Below are positions 19,391 through 27,857 of a stretch of DNA of 64,000 nt, in pieces. Source of the DNA: Parahoeflea alexandrii. GTDB taxonomy: Bacteria; Pseudomonadota; Alphaproteobacteria; Rhizobiales; Rhizobiaceae. The DNA is taken from assembly GCF_024105735.1 (NCBI RefSeq), contig NZ_JAAAML010000004.1, positions 434,001 through 498,000 on the forward strand. The letters run 5' to 3'. The position numbers were made by a program, and so were the translations under genes. Below the pieces are notes generated by a model. It had not been told where the DNA came from. It worked only from the letters and a program-made list of their open reading frames with translations, and searched no databases. Every line of letters begins with the position of its first letter. Within the stretch, counting starts at the first letter, position 1.

Positions 19391-20866
19391 ATGAGCCAGA
19401 TCATCATTCCGGTCGACCCGTTTGACTATGTCGTCTTCGGCGGCACCGGGGACCTTGCCGAGCGCAAGCTGTTGCCGGCGCTGTATCACCGGCAGATGGC
19501 CGGCCAGCTGACCGATCCGACACGGATCATCGGCGCGTCGCGCTCGGAGATGAGCCATGACGAGTATCGCGGCTTCGCGCAGGCAGCGCTGAAGGAGCAC
19601 CTGAAGAAGGGCGAATACCACGACGACGAGGTCGAGACCTTCCTCAAGCGGCTGTTCTACGTTGCCGTCGACGCCAGGTCCGAGAAGGGCTGGCCGGAAC
19701 TGAAAGCGCTGCTCGACGAGGGCCAGGACCGGGTCCGGGCGTTCTATCTCGCCGTCGGACCGGCGCTGTTCGGCGACATTTCCGAAAAGATCCGCTCCAA
19801 CGGTCTGGTGACCGGCGAGACCCGGATCGTGGTGGAAAAGCCGATCGGGCGGGATCTCGAATCGGCGCGGGCGCTGAACCGGACCATCGGCGAGGTGTTC
19901 ACCGAAGAGCAGATTTACCGCATCGACCATTATCTCGGCAAGGAAACGGTGCAGAACCTGATGGCGCTGAGGTTCGCCAACGCGCTCTACGAGCCGCTGT
20001 GGAACTCGGCGCATATCGACCATGTGCAGATCACGGTGGCGGAATCGGTGGGGCTTGAAGGCCGCGCCGGCTATTACGACAAGGCGGGCGCGCTTCGCGA
20101 CATGGTGCAGAACCACCTGGTGCAGCTCTTGTGCCTGGTGGCGATGGAGCCACCGGCCTCGATGGACGCCGAGGCGGTGCGCGACGAGAAGCTCAAGGTT
20201 CTTCGCTCGCTCAAGCCGATCACCGAGGACAATGCCGACACCCTGACCGTGCGTGGCCAGTACAAGGCGGGCGCCTCGGCAGGCGGGCCTGTGAAGGGCT
20301 ATCTCGAGGAACTTGAGGGCGGGGTCTCCAACACCGAGACCTTCGTCGCCATCAAGGCCGAAATCAACAACTGGCGCTGGGCCGGCGTGCCGTTCTATCT
20401 CAGGACCGGCAAGCGCATGAGCGAGCGGATCTCGGAGATCGTGGTGGCGTTCAAGCCGATCCCGCATTCGATCTTCGGACCGAGCGCCGGGCGGATCACC
20501 GCCAACAAGCTGGTGATGCGGCTGCAGCCCGACGAGGGCGTCAAGCAGTGGATCATGATCAAGGATCCGGGACCGGGCGGCATGCGGCTCAGACACGTCT
20601 CGCTGGACATGAGCTTCGCCGACCGGTTCGAGCAGCGCAATCCGGACGCCTATGAGCGGCTGCTGCTCGACGTCATCCGCTGCAACCAGACCCTGTTCAT
20701 GCGCCGCGACGAGGTGGAAGCGGCCTGGAACTGGGTCGACCCGATCCTGACCGCCTGGGAAGAGACCGGACAGACGGTGCAGCCCTACACGGCAGGCACC
20801 TGGGGACCGAGCCAGGCGATTGCGCTGATCGAACGCGACGGCAGGACCTGGCATGAAAGCGACTGA
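19391..20866 (+). CDS. zwf: Glucose-6-phosphate 1-dehydrogenase
   Basis: Oxidises glucose-6-phosphate to 6-phosphogluconolactone with NAD(P)+. The product is 491 aa, normal length. The coenzyme motif is VFGGTGDLAERKLLPALY (residues ~15-32). The active-site signature RIDHYLGKETVQN contains the catalytic histidine region. First gene of zwf-pgl-edd, the upper Entner-Doudoroff route that most rhizobia use for sugars. The pgl start lies inside its 3' end (14-bp overlap). The palindrome upstream is the likely operator. Confidence 0.97.
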   Translation: MSQIIIPVDPFDYVVFGGTGDLAERKLLPALYHRQMAGQLTDPTRIIGASRSEMSHDEYRGFAQAALKEHLKKGEYHDDEVETFLKRLFYVAVDARSEKGWPELKALLDEGQDRVRAFYLAVGPALFGDISEKIRSNGLVTGETRIVVEKPIGRDLESARALNRTIGEVFTEEQIYRIDHYLGKETVQNLMALRFANALYEPLWNSAHIDHVQITVAESVGLEGRAGYYDKAGALRDMVQNHLVQLLCLVAMEPPASMDAEAVRDEKLKVLRSLKPITEDNADTLTVRGQYKAGASAGGPVKGYLEELEGGVSNTETFVAIKAEINNWRWAGVPFYLRTGKRMSERISEIVVAFKPIPHSIFGPSAGRITANKLVMRLQPDEGVKQWIMIKDPGPGGMRLRHVSLDMSFADRFEQRNPDAYERLLLDVIRCNQTLFMRRDEVEAAWNWVDPILTAWEETGQTVQPYTAGTWGPSQAIALIERDGRTWHESD

Positions 20867-21575
20867 CGCCGGACAGGCCGATACCAGGAATTCGGATTTC
20901 GCCGATGGGGCGGACCTGGCCGAGGCGCTGGCCGACAGGGTGGCTGGCGCACTGGCGGCGGCGATCGGCGAACGCGGCCAGGCAACACTGGCGGTGTCGG
21001 GCGGGACCACGCCGAAAGCCTTCTTCGCGGCGCTGTCGAGAAAGCCGATTGCCTGGGACAAGGTGACGGTGACGCTGGTCGACGAACGCATGGTACCGCC
21101 CTCGCACGAGCGCTCGAACCACCGGCTGGCGAGCCTATATCTGTTGCAGAACCGGGCTGCGGAAGCCGGGTTTGTGCCACTCTACACCAGCAAGGGTGAT
21201 GCGGCGGACGTGGCGCGGACCGCCTCGGCCGCAATCGATGCCATGGCCCTGCCCTTCGACGTGGTGGTGCTGGGCATGGGAACCGACGGGCACACCGCAT
21301 CGTTCTTCCCAGACGGTTCCACGCTTGAGGATGTTACCGATCCCGCCTGCGCGCAAAGCGTGATGGCGATCGAGGCGCCCGGCGCGGGAGAGCCGAGACT
21401 GACGCTGACGCTGCCGCGGATTGTGGAAGCGGGCCTTCTGGTGCTCCATATAGAAGGGGAGCAGAAGAAGGCCGTGCTGGCCAAGGCGCTCGGCGCCGGG
21501 CCGGAAGCCGAGATGCCAGTGCGCGCGGTGCTGCGGCACGCGAAGACGCCGGTCGAGATCTACTGGGCGCCCTGA
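20853..21575 (+). CDS. pgl: 6-phosphogluconolactonase
   Basis: Hydrolyses 6-phosphogluconolactone to 6-phosphogluconate. The product is 240 aa of the DevB/SOL type. Visible motifs are LAVSGGTTPKAFFAAL (sugar-phosphate loop), VTLVDERMVPPSHERSN and GMGTDGHTASFFPDG, the family signatures. It starts within the end of zwf, which implies translational coupling, and lies about 93 bp before edd. Confidence 0.96.
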   Translation: MKATDAGQADTRNSDFADGADLAEALADRVAGALAAAIGERGQATLAVSGGTTPKAFFAALSRKPIAWDKVTVTLVDERMVPPSHERSNHRLASLYLLQNRAAEAGFVPLYTSKGDAADVARTASAAIDAMALPFDVVVLGMGTDGHTASFFPDGSTLEDVTDPACAQSVMAIEAPGAGEPRLTLTLPRIVEAGLLVLHIEGEQKKAVLAKALGAGPEAEMPVRAVLRHAKTPVEIYWAP

Positions 21576-21668
21576 GCGTCCGAGTCTGCGCCCGGCACCG
21601 GCCGGGCGGCGAGAGGGCCCATGGAGTCTTGGGGGCCCTCACCCAAACCGAACAAAAGGATACCAGCC

Positions 21669-23486
21669 ATGACTGTCGATCCCCGCATTGCAGCCGTCAC
21701 CGCCCGTATCGTCGAACGCTCGAAGCCAAGCCGCGAAACCTATCTGTCGCATCTGCGCGAGATGGCGACGAAAGGCCCGTTCCGCTCGACGCTTTCCTGC
21801 GGCAACCTGGCGCACGGATTTGCCGCCTGCGGGCCGAACGACAAGGCCAATCTGGCCCAAGACGTGGTGCCCAATCTCGGCATCATCACTTCCTACAATG
21901 ACATGCTGTCGGCGCATCAGCCGTTCGAGACCTATCCGGAGCTGATCCGCAAGGCTGCACGCGAGGCAGGCGGCGTGGCGCAGGTGGCGGGCGGCGTGCC
22001 GGCGATGTGCGACGGCGTCACCCAGGGCCAACCCGGCATGGAGCTGTCGCTGTTCTCCCGCGACGTGATCGCCATGGCGGCAGCCGTCGGCCTTTCGCAT
22101 AACATGTTCGACGCGGCGGTCTATCTCGGGGTCTGCGACAAGATCGTGCCGGGGCTCACGATCGCGGCGCTGAGCTTCGGCCATCTGCCGGCGGTGTTCA
22201 TTCCCGCAGGTCCCATGACCAGCGGGCTTTCCAACGACGAGAAGGTGCGGATCCGCCAGCTCTATGCCGAAGGCAAGGTCGGGCGGGCCGAACTGCTGGA
22301 GGCCGAATCCAAATCCTACCACGGGCCGGGTACCTGCACCTTCTACGGCACCGCCAACTCCAACCAGATGCTGATGGAGATCATGGGGTTGCACATGCCC
22401 GGAGCGTCCTTCATCAATCCGGGGACGCCGCTCAGGGATGCGCTGACGGCGGAAGCCACGAAGCGGGCGCTGGCGATCACCGCGCTCGGCAACGAGTTCA
22501 CCCCGGTGGGCGAAATGATCGACGAGCGCTCGGTGGTCAACGGCGTTGTCGGGCTGCATGCCACCGGCGGGTCGACCAACCACACGATGCACCTCGTCGC
22601 CATGGCGCGGGCGGCGGGGATCCGGCTGACCTGGGAAGACATTTCAGAGCTCTCGGATGCGGTGCCGCTTCTGGCCCGGGTCTATCCGAACGGGCCGGCG
22701 GACGTGAACCATTTCAATGCGGCCGGCGGCCTCGGTTTCATGATCGACCAGCTGCTCTCGGTCGGGCTGCTGCACGAGGATGTCCGCACCGTGTGGGGCA
22801 AGGGGCTTTCTTCCTATGCTGTGGAAGCCAGGCTCGGCGAGAACGGCGCAGTGGTGCGCGAGCCGATCGCAAAAGTCAGCGGTGACGCGAAGGTGGTGAC
22901 AACGGCGGACAAGCCGTTCCAGCCCAATGGCGGCTTGAAGATGCTCACCGGCAATCTCGGCAAGGGCGTGATCAAGATCTCCGCGGTGAAACCGGAGCGC
23001 TACGTGGTGGAAGCGCCCGCGCGGGTGTTTGACACTCAGAACGGGCTTCAGGACGCCTTCAAGGCCGGCGAACTCGTCGGCGACTTCGTCGCCGTGGTGC
23101 GGTTCCAGGGCCCGAAGGCCAACGGCATGCCGGAGTTGCACAAGCTGACCCCGCCGCTGGGCGTTTTGCAGGACCGGGGCCAGGCCGTGGCGCTGGTGAC
23201 CGACGGCCGCATGTCTGGCGCCTCAGGCAAGGTGCCCGCGGCGATCCACGTCACACCGGAGGCCAAGGACGGCGGGCCGATCGCCCGGATACGGGATGGC
23301 GACATGATCCGTCTCGACGCGGTGACGGGATCGCTGGAGGTTCTGGTGCCGGCAGAAGAATTTACAGCGCGGGAACCGGCGACCGCCGACCTCAGCCACA
23401 ATGAATGGGGCCTGGGCCGGGAGCTGTTCGCGCGGCTCAGAGACAACGCCGGCACCGCCGATGAGGGCGCCAGCGTTCTCTACTAA
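21669..23486 (+). CDS. edd: Phosphogluconate dehydratase
   Basis: Dehydrates 6-phosphogluconate to KDPG. The product is 605 aa of the IlvD/Edd family with a [4Fe-4S] cluster. Conserved stretches include [19 protein letters not shown] and [12 protein letters not shown], with cluster cysteines, and [21 protein letters not shown] 21669 has AAAGGA upstream and starts like the family; the frame extends 16 codons upstream without support. The aldolase gene eda is not in the window. Confidence 0.96.
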   Translation: MTVDPRIAAVTARIVERSKPSRETYLSHLREMATKGPFRSTLSCGNLAHGFAACGPNDKANLAQDVVPNLGIITSYNDMLSAHQPFETYPELIRKAAREAGGVAQVAGGVPAMCDGVTQGQPGMELSLFSRDVIAMAAAVGLSHNMFDAAVYLGVCDKIVPGLTIAALSFGHLPAVFIPAGPMTSGLSNDEKVRIRQLYAEGKVGRAELLEAESKSYHGPGTCTFYGTANSNQMLMEIMGLHMPGASFINPGTPLRDALTAEATKRALAITALGNEFTPVGEMIDERSVVNGVVGLHATGGSTNHTMHLVAMARAAGIRLTWEDISELSDAVPLLARVYPNGPADVNHFNAAGGLGFMIDQLLSVGLLHEDVRTVWGKGLSSYAVEARLGENGAVVREPIAKVSGDAKVVTTADKPFQPNGGLKMLTGNLGKGVIKISAVKPERYVVEAPARVFDTQNGLQDAFKAGELVGDFVAVVRFQGPKANGMPELHKLTPPLGVLQDRGQAVALVTDGRMSGASGKVPAAIHVTPEAKDGGPIARIRDGDMIRLDAVTGSLEVLVPAEEFTAREPATADLSHNEWGLGRELFARLRDNAGTADEGASVLY

Positions 23487-23499
23487 AGGACGGAGTGCC

Positions 23500-23519
23500 G
23501 CGCGGCCCGACGGCCGCGC
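23500..23519. terminator. GC-rich hairpin between convergent edd and PilZ genes
   Basis: GCGCGGCC (23500-23507) and GGCCGCGC (23512-23519) form a perfect 8-bp stem with a CGAC loop, 13 bp after the edd stop. There is no U-tract. It may serve both convergent genes. Confidence 0.5.
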
Positions 23520-23540
23520 CGGCCGGATCCGCCAATCCGC

Positions 23541-23939
23541 CTACCAGGAGCGCACGTCCATGACGTGGTCGCGATGGTTGGGGTGAGCGCTGAAGACGTA
23601 GATCCGGTGCAGTTCCTTGTCGTTGAGCAACCGCAGGAAGCGCACTTCGACCGTGTTGTTGGTGTAGGTGCGGGTCAGCACGCAGCCGACGCTGGAAATC
23701 CGCGCCTCGGGAACATCGAGATTGAATTCCTGCGGCAGCTTGAACTGGGTCAGGATACCGAGAACGGCGCTGGCCGGCGAAATGCCGATCAGCTGGCAGC
23801 GGCGCGACGCCATGTGCATGACGCCCTTCTCGGTGTATTCGATCCGGGCTTCATTCATTGTTTCTTCCATCTTGTACCTGACCTCGCGGTCGTACATGAA
23901 GGATTCTTCTCTCTGCAGATAGTTTGTCCCCGCAGCCAT
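23541..23939 (-). CDS. PilZ-like domain protein
   Basis: A 132-aa cytoplasmic protein. The ATG at 23939 has AGGGGAA at good spacing; the open frame runs 23 codons further but lacks support. Residues ~45-60 (ASRRCQLIGISPASAVLGI) resemble the PilZ core, where an arginine-rich start precedes a (D/N)xSxxG element. The aspartate and glycine of that element are altered, so c-di-GMP binding is uncertain. It lies alone, divergent from the secreted-protein array. Confidence 0.6.
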   Translation of the reverse strand: MAAGTNYLQREESFMYDREVRYKMEETMNEARIEYTEKGVMHMASRRCQLIGISPASAVLGILTQFKLPQEFNLDVPEARISSVGCVLTRTYTNNTVEVRFLRLLNDKELHRIYVFSAHPNHRDHVMDVRSW

Positions 23940-24219
23940 GTAACGTTCCCCTTGTTCCTGGCCCCATCCCCGGTGGCCATGTGTTTTCAATGGAACCCAC
24001 GATAGCACTGGAAGATTAACGGATCATGATCGCGAGGCGGTCTAAGTATCTGATTTTAATCATTTAAGGCAGATCTAAAGAACGATTCCTGCTGCATTTC
24101 GCGCTTCTGCGCATCGGTCAAGACGCAGGCATAAACTGACCGCAAGGATTGCAAAGGGCGAGCGATCCGGTTGAGAACCTCGCTCAAAGGCTCTGATCCG
24201 GCCCCGCGAGAGACTTCAA
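23940..24219. promoter_or_regulatory. PilZ-gene upstream region
   Basis: Non-coding DNA before the PilZ-like gene, AT-rich around 24040-24070. It joins the array leader described next. No gene is seen. Confidence 0.35.
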
Positions 24220-24705
24220 AACCGGCTGGAAACAAGACGTATTTTAATCACATGCCGTAAAGACCGATCACGCGTTCGTGAGAAGCCGTGAGAATGGCCT
24301 TTCCCGGGATCACGGGCCAACCCAAGCCGAGAAAAATGGCGCATTTTCCTCGATGTGGGAAACCGCCGAAATCCGGGCTTTCAAGTTTCCTGACAGTGCG
24401 GAATTGTGAACGGTGCATGACAGTCCGGGTTGACGCGAAATCCGGTCATCACAGCCGGCACCCGAATCTATCCATCTGATATATAACGATAAAAATAGTT
24501 CCCTGACAAAATGCCCCATGGCTTTGTCACGCCATGATCGCATGCCGATCACATCCATGTGTTTCGCAAGTCATCTGCCGCAGGCCCATCTCTGGTTCAT
24601 CGAAACGGCGCGGCCCGCTCAGCCGATCGGACAATGATCAACGGGCCACCGTTTCAGACCAGATCAACGACCAACAGTCCTAACCGACACACAAGGATGA
24701 ACACG
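24220..24705 (+). promoter_or_regulatory. Long leader of array block 1
   Basis: About 480 bp of non-coding DNA before the first array gene, related along its length to the leader at 26600-27082. Shared landmarks in the same order are GTATTTT(A/C)ATCAC near 24239, CCGATCACGCGTT near 24262, GCCGTGAGA near 24284, GGATTGTGAACGGTG-like sequence near 24401, an AT-rich patch at 24477-24510, and AAGTCATC...ACGGCGCGGCCCG at 24568-24617. GATCAC occurs three times. The AT-rich patch may be the promoter, which would leave a ~200-nt 5' UTR. Confidence 0.6.
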
Positions 24706-24933
24706 ATGAACAAGATGATTATGGCCCTCGGCCTGACCCTCGCTGCCTCCACCGGCGCTTTCGCACAGTCGCCCAACGACTGGGTTGAACTCAACGCACC
24801 GGTGCACGGCCCGGCAGCCGAAGCCCATGCAGCGCAGAGCGCACAGGGCGGCATCGACTACACCGCAACCGCTTCGTTCGACCGCGCTCAGGAAACCAAG
24901 AAGGGTTACACCGAGCTGCAGTTCAACCGCTAA
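24706..24933 (+). CDS. Array copy 1 (type A): small secreted protein
   Basis: A 75-aa protein. It has a Sec signal peptide of 20 residues (MNKMIMALGLTLAASTGAFA, cleavage AFA-QS) and a 55-aa cysteine-free mature part starting QSPNDWVELNAPVHGPAA. Type A differs from type B in the middle (AEAHAAQSAQGGIDY) and near the end (SFDRAQETKKGYTELQFNR). The mature part is slightly acidic. AAGGA lies 9 bp before the ATG. It is the first of seven tandem paralogues; I recognise no family. Periplasmic or secreted location follows from the signal peptide; function is unknown. Confidence 0.85.
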   Translation: MNKMIMALGLTLAASTGAFAQSPNDWVELNAPVHGPAAEAHAAQSAQGGIDYTATASFDRAQETKKGYTELQFNR

Positions 24934-24942
24934 TCGCCATAC

Positions 24943-24978
24943 GGGATGAAGGCGGGCACCTCCAGCCGGCTTCATCCC
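24943..24978 (+). terminator. Hairpin after array copy 1
   Basis: GGGATGAAG (24943-24951) pairs with CTTCATCCC (24970-24978), extended by further GC pairs. There is no U-tract. Similar GATGAAGCCGG hairpins follow copies 2, 3 and 5, so this is a conserved part of the repeat unit, likely an mRNA 3' stabiliser or processing site. Confidence 0.5.
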
Positions 24979-25156
24979 CCGCCGCGGTGGCAATCGAAAG
25001 GGCACTGAAACTTTTTCTCCAGCCCCAACGTTCTGCAGACCATGGCCTTCAAAAAGATCATCGAGATGGCGCAGGCCGGACACAGCTTCAACAAGCAGTC
25101 CGCCGGTTCCCCGCTCGCGACCAAGACATCGAACTAAGACCAAAAGGACCAACACA

Positions 25157-25396
25157 ATGAACAAGATCATCATCGCACTCGGCCTGACCCTTGCAGCCTC
25201 CACCGGCGCCTTCGCACAGTCGCCCAACGACTGGGTTGAACTGAACGCACCGGTCCACGGCCCGGCCGCCATGGAACATGCCGCAAAGAGCGACATGGGC
25301 GGCGTCGATTATACCGCAACCGCTTCAACCGTCCGTACGCCTTCGACCGACAATCCGGAACAGAACGGCTACACCGCGCTGCAGTTCAACCGCTAA
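25157..25396 (+). CDS. Array copy 2 (type B): small secreted protein
   Basis: A 79-aa protein with the signal peptide MNKIIIALGLTLAASTGAFA and a 59-aa mature part. Type B signature: AMEHAAKSDMGGVDYTATAS, then TVRTPSTDNPEQNGYTALQF and a final NR. AAAGGACC precedes the ATG. The protein differs from copy 3 at one residue (Ile5 versus Leu5), which indicates very recent duplication or gene conversion. The 223-bp spacer before it resembles the spacer between copies 5 and 6. Confidence 0.85.
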   Translation: MNKIIIALGLTLAASTGAFAQSPNDWVELNAPVHGPAAMEHAAKSDMGGVDYTATASTVRTPSTDNPEQNGYTALQFNR

Positions 25397-25408
25397 CAGC
25401 GGCATCCC

Positions 25409-25447
25409 GCGGATGAAGCCGGGCTCCTCCCAACCGGCTTCATCCGC
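25409..25447 (+). terminator. Hairpin after array copy 2
   Basis: GCGGATGAAGCCGG (25409-25422) pairs perfectly with CCGGCTTCATCCGC (25434-25447), a 14-bp stem. No U-run follows. The same hairpin follows copy 3. Confidence 0.6.
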
Positions 25448-25504
25448 CGCCGGACCGCAAACCGAAGACCCCGGTCTTCACCCAATCACGAAAGGACTAC
25501 CCAA

Positions 25505-25744
25505 ATGAACAAGATTCTTATCGCCCTCGGCCTGACCCTCGCAGCCTCCACCGGTGCCTTCGCACAGTCGCCCAACGACTGGGTCGAGCTGAACGCACCG
25601 GTCCACGGCCCGGCCGCCATGGAACATGCCGCAAAGAGCGACATGGGCGGCGTCGACTACACCGCGACCGCTTCCACCGTCCGTACGCCTTCGACCGACA
25701 ACCCGGAACAGAACGGCTACACCGCGCTGCAGTTCAACCGCTAA
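25505..25744 (+). CDS. Array copy 3 (type B): small secreted protein
   Basis: A 79-aa protein, almost identical to copies 2 and 4, with the same signal peptide (MNKILIALGLTLAASTGAFA) and mature type-B sequence. AAAGGA lies 8-9 bp before the ATG. The spacer to copy 2 is 108 bp and is nearly repeated between copies 3 and 4. The shared spacer, hairpin and coding sequence define a ~349-bp repeat unit. Confidence 0.85.
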   Translation: MNKILIALGLTLAASTGAFAQSPNDWVELNAPVHGPAAMEHAAKSDMGGVDYTATASTVRTPSTDNPEQNGYTALQFNR

Positions 25745-25756
25745 CAGCGGCATCCC

Positions 25757-25795
25757 GCGGATGAAGCCGGGCTCCTCCCAACCGGCTTCGTCCGC
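25757..25795 (+). terminator. Hairpin after array copy 3
   Basis: GCGGATGAAGCCGG (25757-25770) pairs with CCGGCTTCGTCCGC (25782-25795). The one base change relative to the copy-2 hairpin still allows a G-U pair, so the stem is kept. Confidence 0.6.
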
Positions 25796-25853
25796 CTGAG
25801 GACCGCAAACCGAAGACCACTGGTCTTCACCCCAGCATGAAAGGACTACCACA

Positions 25854-26093
25854 ATGAACAAGATTCTTATCGCACTCGGCCTGACCCTCGCAGCTTCCAC
25901 CGGCGTCTTCGCACAGTCGCCCAACGACTGGGTCGAACTGAACGCACCGGTGCACGGCCCGGCCGCCATGGAACATGCCGCAAAGAGCGACATGGGCGGC
26001 GTCGACTACACCGCAACCGCTTCCACCGTCCGTACGCCGTCGACCGACAATCCGGAACAGAACGGCTACACCGCGCAGCAGTTCAACCGCTAA
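25854..26093 (+). CDS. Array copy 4 (type B): small secreted protein
   Basis: A 79-aa type-B protein. It differs from copy 3 at two positions: Ala18 to Val in the signal peptide (STGVFA) and Leu to Gln near the end (GYTAQQFNR instead of GYTALQFNR). The Leu-Gln change alters an otherwise invariant C-terminal motif. It is the last copy of block 1 and is followed by a true U-run terminator. AAAGGA precedes the ATG. Confidence 0.85.
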   Translation: MNKILIALGLTLAASTGVFAQSPNDWVELNAPVHGPAAMEHAAKSDMGGVDYTATASTVRTPSTDNPEQNGYTAQQFNR

Positions 26094-26173
26094 GGACGCA
26101 CGAAAGGCTGTTGCCGGGTTCCTCCCACCGGCATCAGCCCGTTCGGACTCCCCTTCCGAACGTTCCTTGCAAG

Positions 26174-26202
26174 ATGCCCCGGTCGACGACCGGGGCATTT
26201 TT
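26174..26202 (+). terminator. Intrinsic terminator closing array block 1
   Basis: ATGCCCCGGTC (26174-26184) and GACCGGGGCAT (26188-26198) form a perfect 11-bp stem, followed by a run of five T (26198-26202). It is the first U-run terminator after copy 1, so copies 1-4 are probably one transcription unit. Confidence 0.85.
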
Positions 26203-26599
26203 CGTTTGCGGGCTCCCCGCTTCGCCGCTGACATGATCGGCGCTGCCCAAGCCGGCTTCTGATGACCGGCCGCACAGCAAAGCGCGGCAAATGCCTGCTC
26301 ACTTGGCGCGTTGCGTGACCGCGATCCCGCAGACGCCCAGAGCGCCCCCAAATCGCACAGACCGGCGCCGGCCCTGGGCTGGCGTTCAGAACTGCCATGT
26401 CCCCCACTCTTCCTTTCTACCGACCCAAGCTTGTGTCCGGCAATGGACAGTCAACGGCCCGCACAGCCGCCGCCCCATCCCGGTCATTGTTGTGCGGCTC
26501 CGGCCATTTCGGCTGGCGCCTGGCGCTTCATCCGGGCCGAACTAGCGAGGCGGCGAAGGCGGCTTGCGACCTGAAAACGGGTGCGGTCAGGCAGGAATA
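26203..26599. other. Spacer between array blocks, no gene recognised
   Basis: About 400 bp between the block-1 terminator and the block-2 leader. Short open frames exist but none has a signal peptide, known domain or convincing ribosome site. I see no further array copy. Confidence 0.4.
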
Positions 26600-27082
26600 G
26601 ATCGTATTTTCATCACTTCCGGTCGAGGCCGATCACGCGTTGCGTGAACGGCCGTGAGAGCGCCTGGCGCGGGCCTCAAGGCGGGCGAAAAGGTGGAAAA
26701 TTTCTGCAAAATCGACGCCCGCAGGGAAGCCCGGATTTCCGGGGTTTCGAGAGCGCAGCAAGCGCCGGATTGTGAACGGTGAGGGTGTGCCACGGTTGAC
26801 GCCGGTCGCGCACCACGTATCGAAATCTCAACCTAACTCATTGTATTTATTAATTAAAACTTGCCTCTTCGATCGGATCAGTCGCGCTGGATCACGTTTT
26901 CATCCCCTGGCGATCACGGCCATGTGGTTCGTAAGTCATCCGGGCCCAGCCTATCTCTTGGTCATCGGAACGGCGCGGCCCGGACAGCAGATCGGCAGAC
27001 GATCCCCGGGTCACCGCTCCAGACCAAGTTGAACATGAACTGTCGAAACAGACACACAAACCGAAACACAAGGAAGACCACA
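26600..27082 (+). promoter_or_regulatory. Long leader of array block 2
   Basis: About 480 bp before copy 5, homologous to the leader of copy 1, with landmarks in the same order: GTATTTTCATCAC near 26603, CCGATCACGCGTT near 26630, GCCGTGAGA near 26651, GGATTGTGAACGGTG near 26767, AT-rich TTGTATTTATTAATTAAAAC near 26842, and AAGTCATC...ACGGCGCGGCCCG at 26933-26983. GATCAC occurs three times. Conservation of non-coding DNA at this length implies a function, either promoter with operators or a structured leader RNA. Confidence 0.6.
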
Positions 27083-27310
27083 ATGAACAAGATCATCATC
27101 GCCCTCGGCCTGACCCTCGCAGCCTCCACCGGCGCATTCGCACAGTCCCCCAACGACTGGGTTGAACTGAACGCACCGGTCCACGGCCCGGCTGCCGAAG
27201 CCCATGCCGCACAGAGCGCCCAGGGCGGCATCGACTACACGGCGACCGCCTCGTTCGACCGCGCTCCGGAAACCAAGAAGGGTTACACCGAGCTGCAGTT
27301 TGACCGCTGA
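27083..27310 (+). CDS. Array copy 5 (type A): small secreted protein
   Basis: A 75-aa type-A protein, closest to copy 1. The signal peptide is MNKIIIALGLTLAASTGAFA and the mature part begins QSPNDWVELNAPVHGPAAEA. It ends GYTELQFDR, with Asp in place of the Asn of all other copies. AAGGAAG lies about 7 bp before the ATG. It opens block 2 behind its own leader, mirroring copy 1 in block 1. Confidence 0.85.
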   Translation: MNKIIIALGLTLAASTGAFAQSPNDWVELNAPVHGPAAEAHAAQSAQGGIDYTATASFDRAPETKKGYTELQFDR

Positions 27311-27326
27311 GGCCGGCCACGAGGGA

Positions 27327-27356
27327 ATGAAGCCGGGCACCTCCAGCCGGCTTCAT
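27327..27356 (+). terminator. Hairpin after array copy 5
   Basis: ATGAAGCCGG (27327-27336) pairs with CCGGCTTCAT (27347-27356), extended by G-C pairs outside. It is the same hairpin type as after copies 1-3. There is no U-run. Confidence 0.55.
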
Positions 27357-27519
27357 CCCCCGCCGCAGGGGCAGACAAAAGAGACGTGAAACTTTTTTCC
27401 AAGCCCGCCCGTACTGCTCATATGACCTTCGAACACGGGTCATGAAAACGGAGCGCCCCGGACACGGATCGCACCCTTCAGACCAAACAATTGAACCAGA
27501 CACACAAAGGAACAAGACC

Positions 27520-27756
27520 ATGAACAAGATCATCATCGCCCTCGGCCTGACGCTTGCAGCCTCCACCGGCGCCTTCGCCCAGTCACCCAACGATTATGTC
27601 GAACTGAACGCTCCGGTCCACGGCCCGGCCGCAGAAGCCTATGCCGCAAAGAGCGCCATGGGCGGCGTCGACTACACCGCAACCGCCTCCACCGTCCGCA
27701 TCCCTTCGACCGACAACCCTGCCAACGGTTACACCGCACTGCAGTTCAACCGCTAA
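27520..27756 (+). CDS. Array copy 6 (type B'): small secreted protein
   Basis: A 78-aa protein with the same signal peptide. Type B' differs from B by Tyr for Trp (NDYVELN), AEAYAAKSAMGG in the middle and STVRIPSTDNPANGYTALQF near the end, one residue shorter. The AEA before YAAK recalls type A, so this copy may be a mosaic. AAAGGA precedes the ATG. The 209-bp spacer from copy 5 is related to the copy 1-2 spacer. Confidence 0.85.
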   Translation: MNKIIIALGLTLAASTGAFAQSPNDYVELNAPVHGPAAEAYAAKSAMGGVDYTATASTVRIPSTDNPANGYTALQFNR

Positions 27757-27764
27757 GCCGGCCT

Positions 27765-27806
27765 GAGGGAAAAGGGGCCCGGGCGTTGACCATCGGGCCT
27801 CTCCCT
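27765..27806 (+). terminator. Imperfect hairpin after array copy 6
   Basis: The purine-rich arm around GAGGGAAAAGGGGCCCG faces CGGGCCTCTCCCTT, giving an imperfect long stem. Its sequence differs from the other array hairpins but the position is the same, so structure rather than sequence seems kept. Confidence 0.4.
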
Positions 27807-27857
27807 TCCCGCAACCACACTCACACAGCTTAACCAGACACACAAAGGAACAAGACC

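Noticed and set aside
19370-21091. 573-codon minus-strand frame opposite zwf and pgl
   Set aside because: Antisense shadow of two well-identified enzymes.
25042-25137. 31-aa open frame between array copies 1 and 2 (starts MAFKKIIEMAQ)
   Set aside because: No ribosome site, and the homologous stretch before copy 6 is interrupted by an early stop, so it is not conserved.
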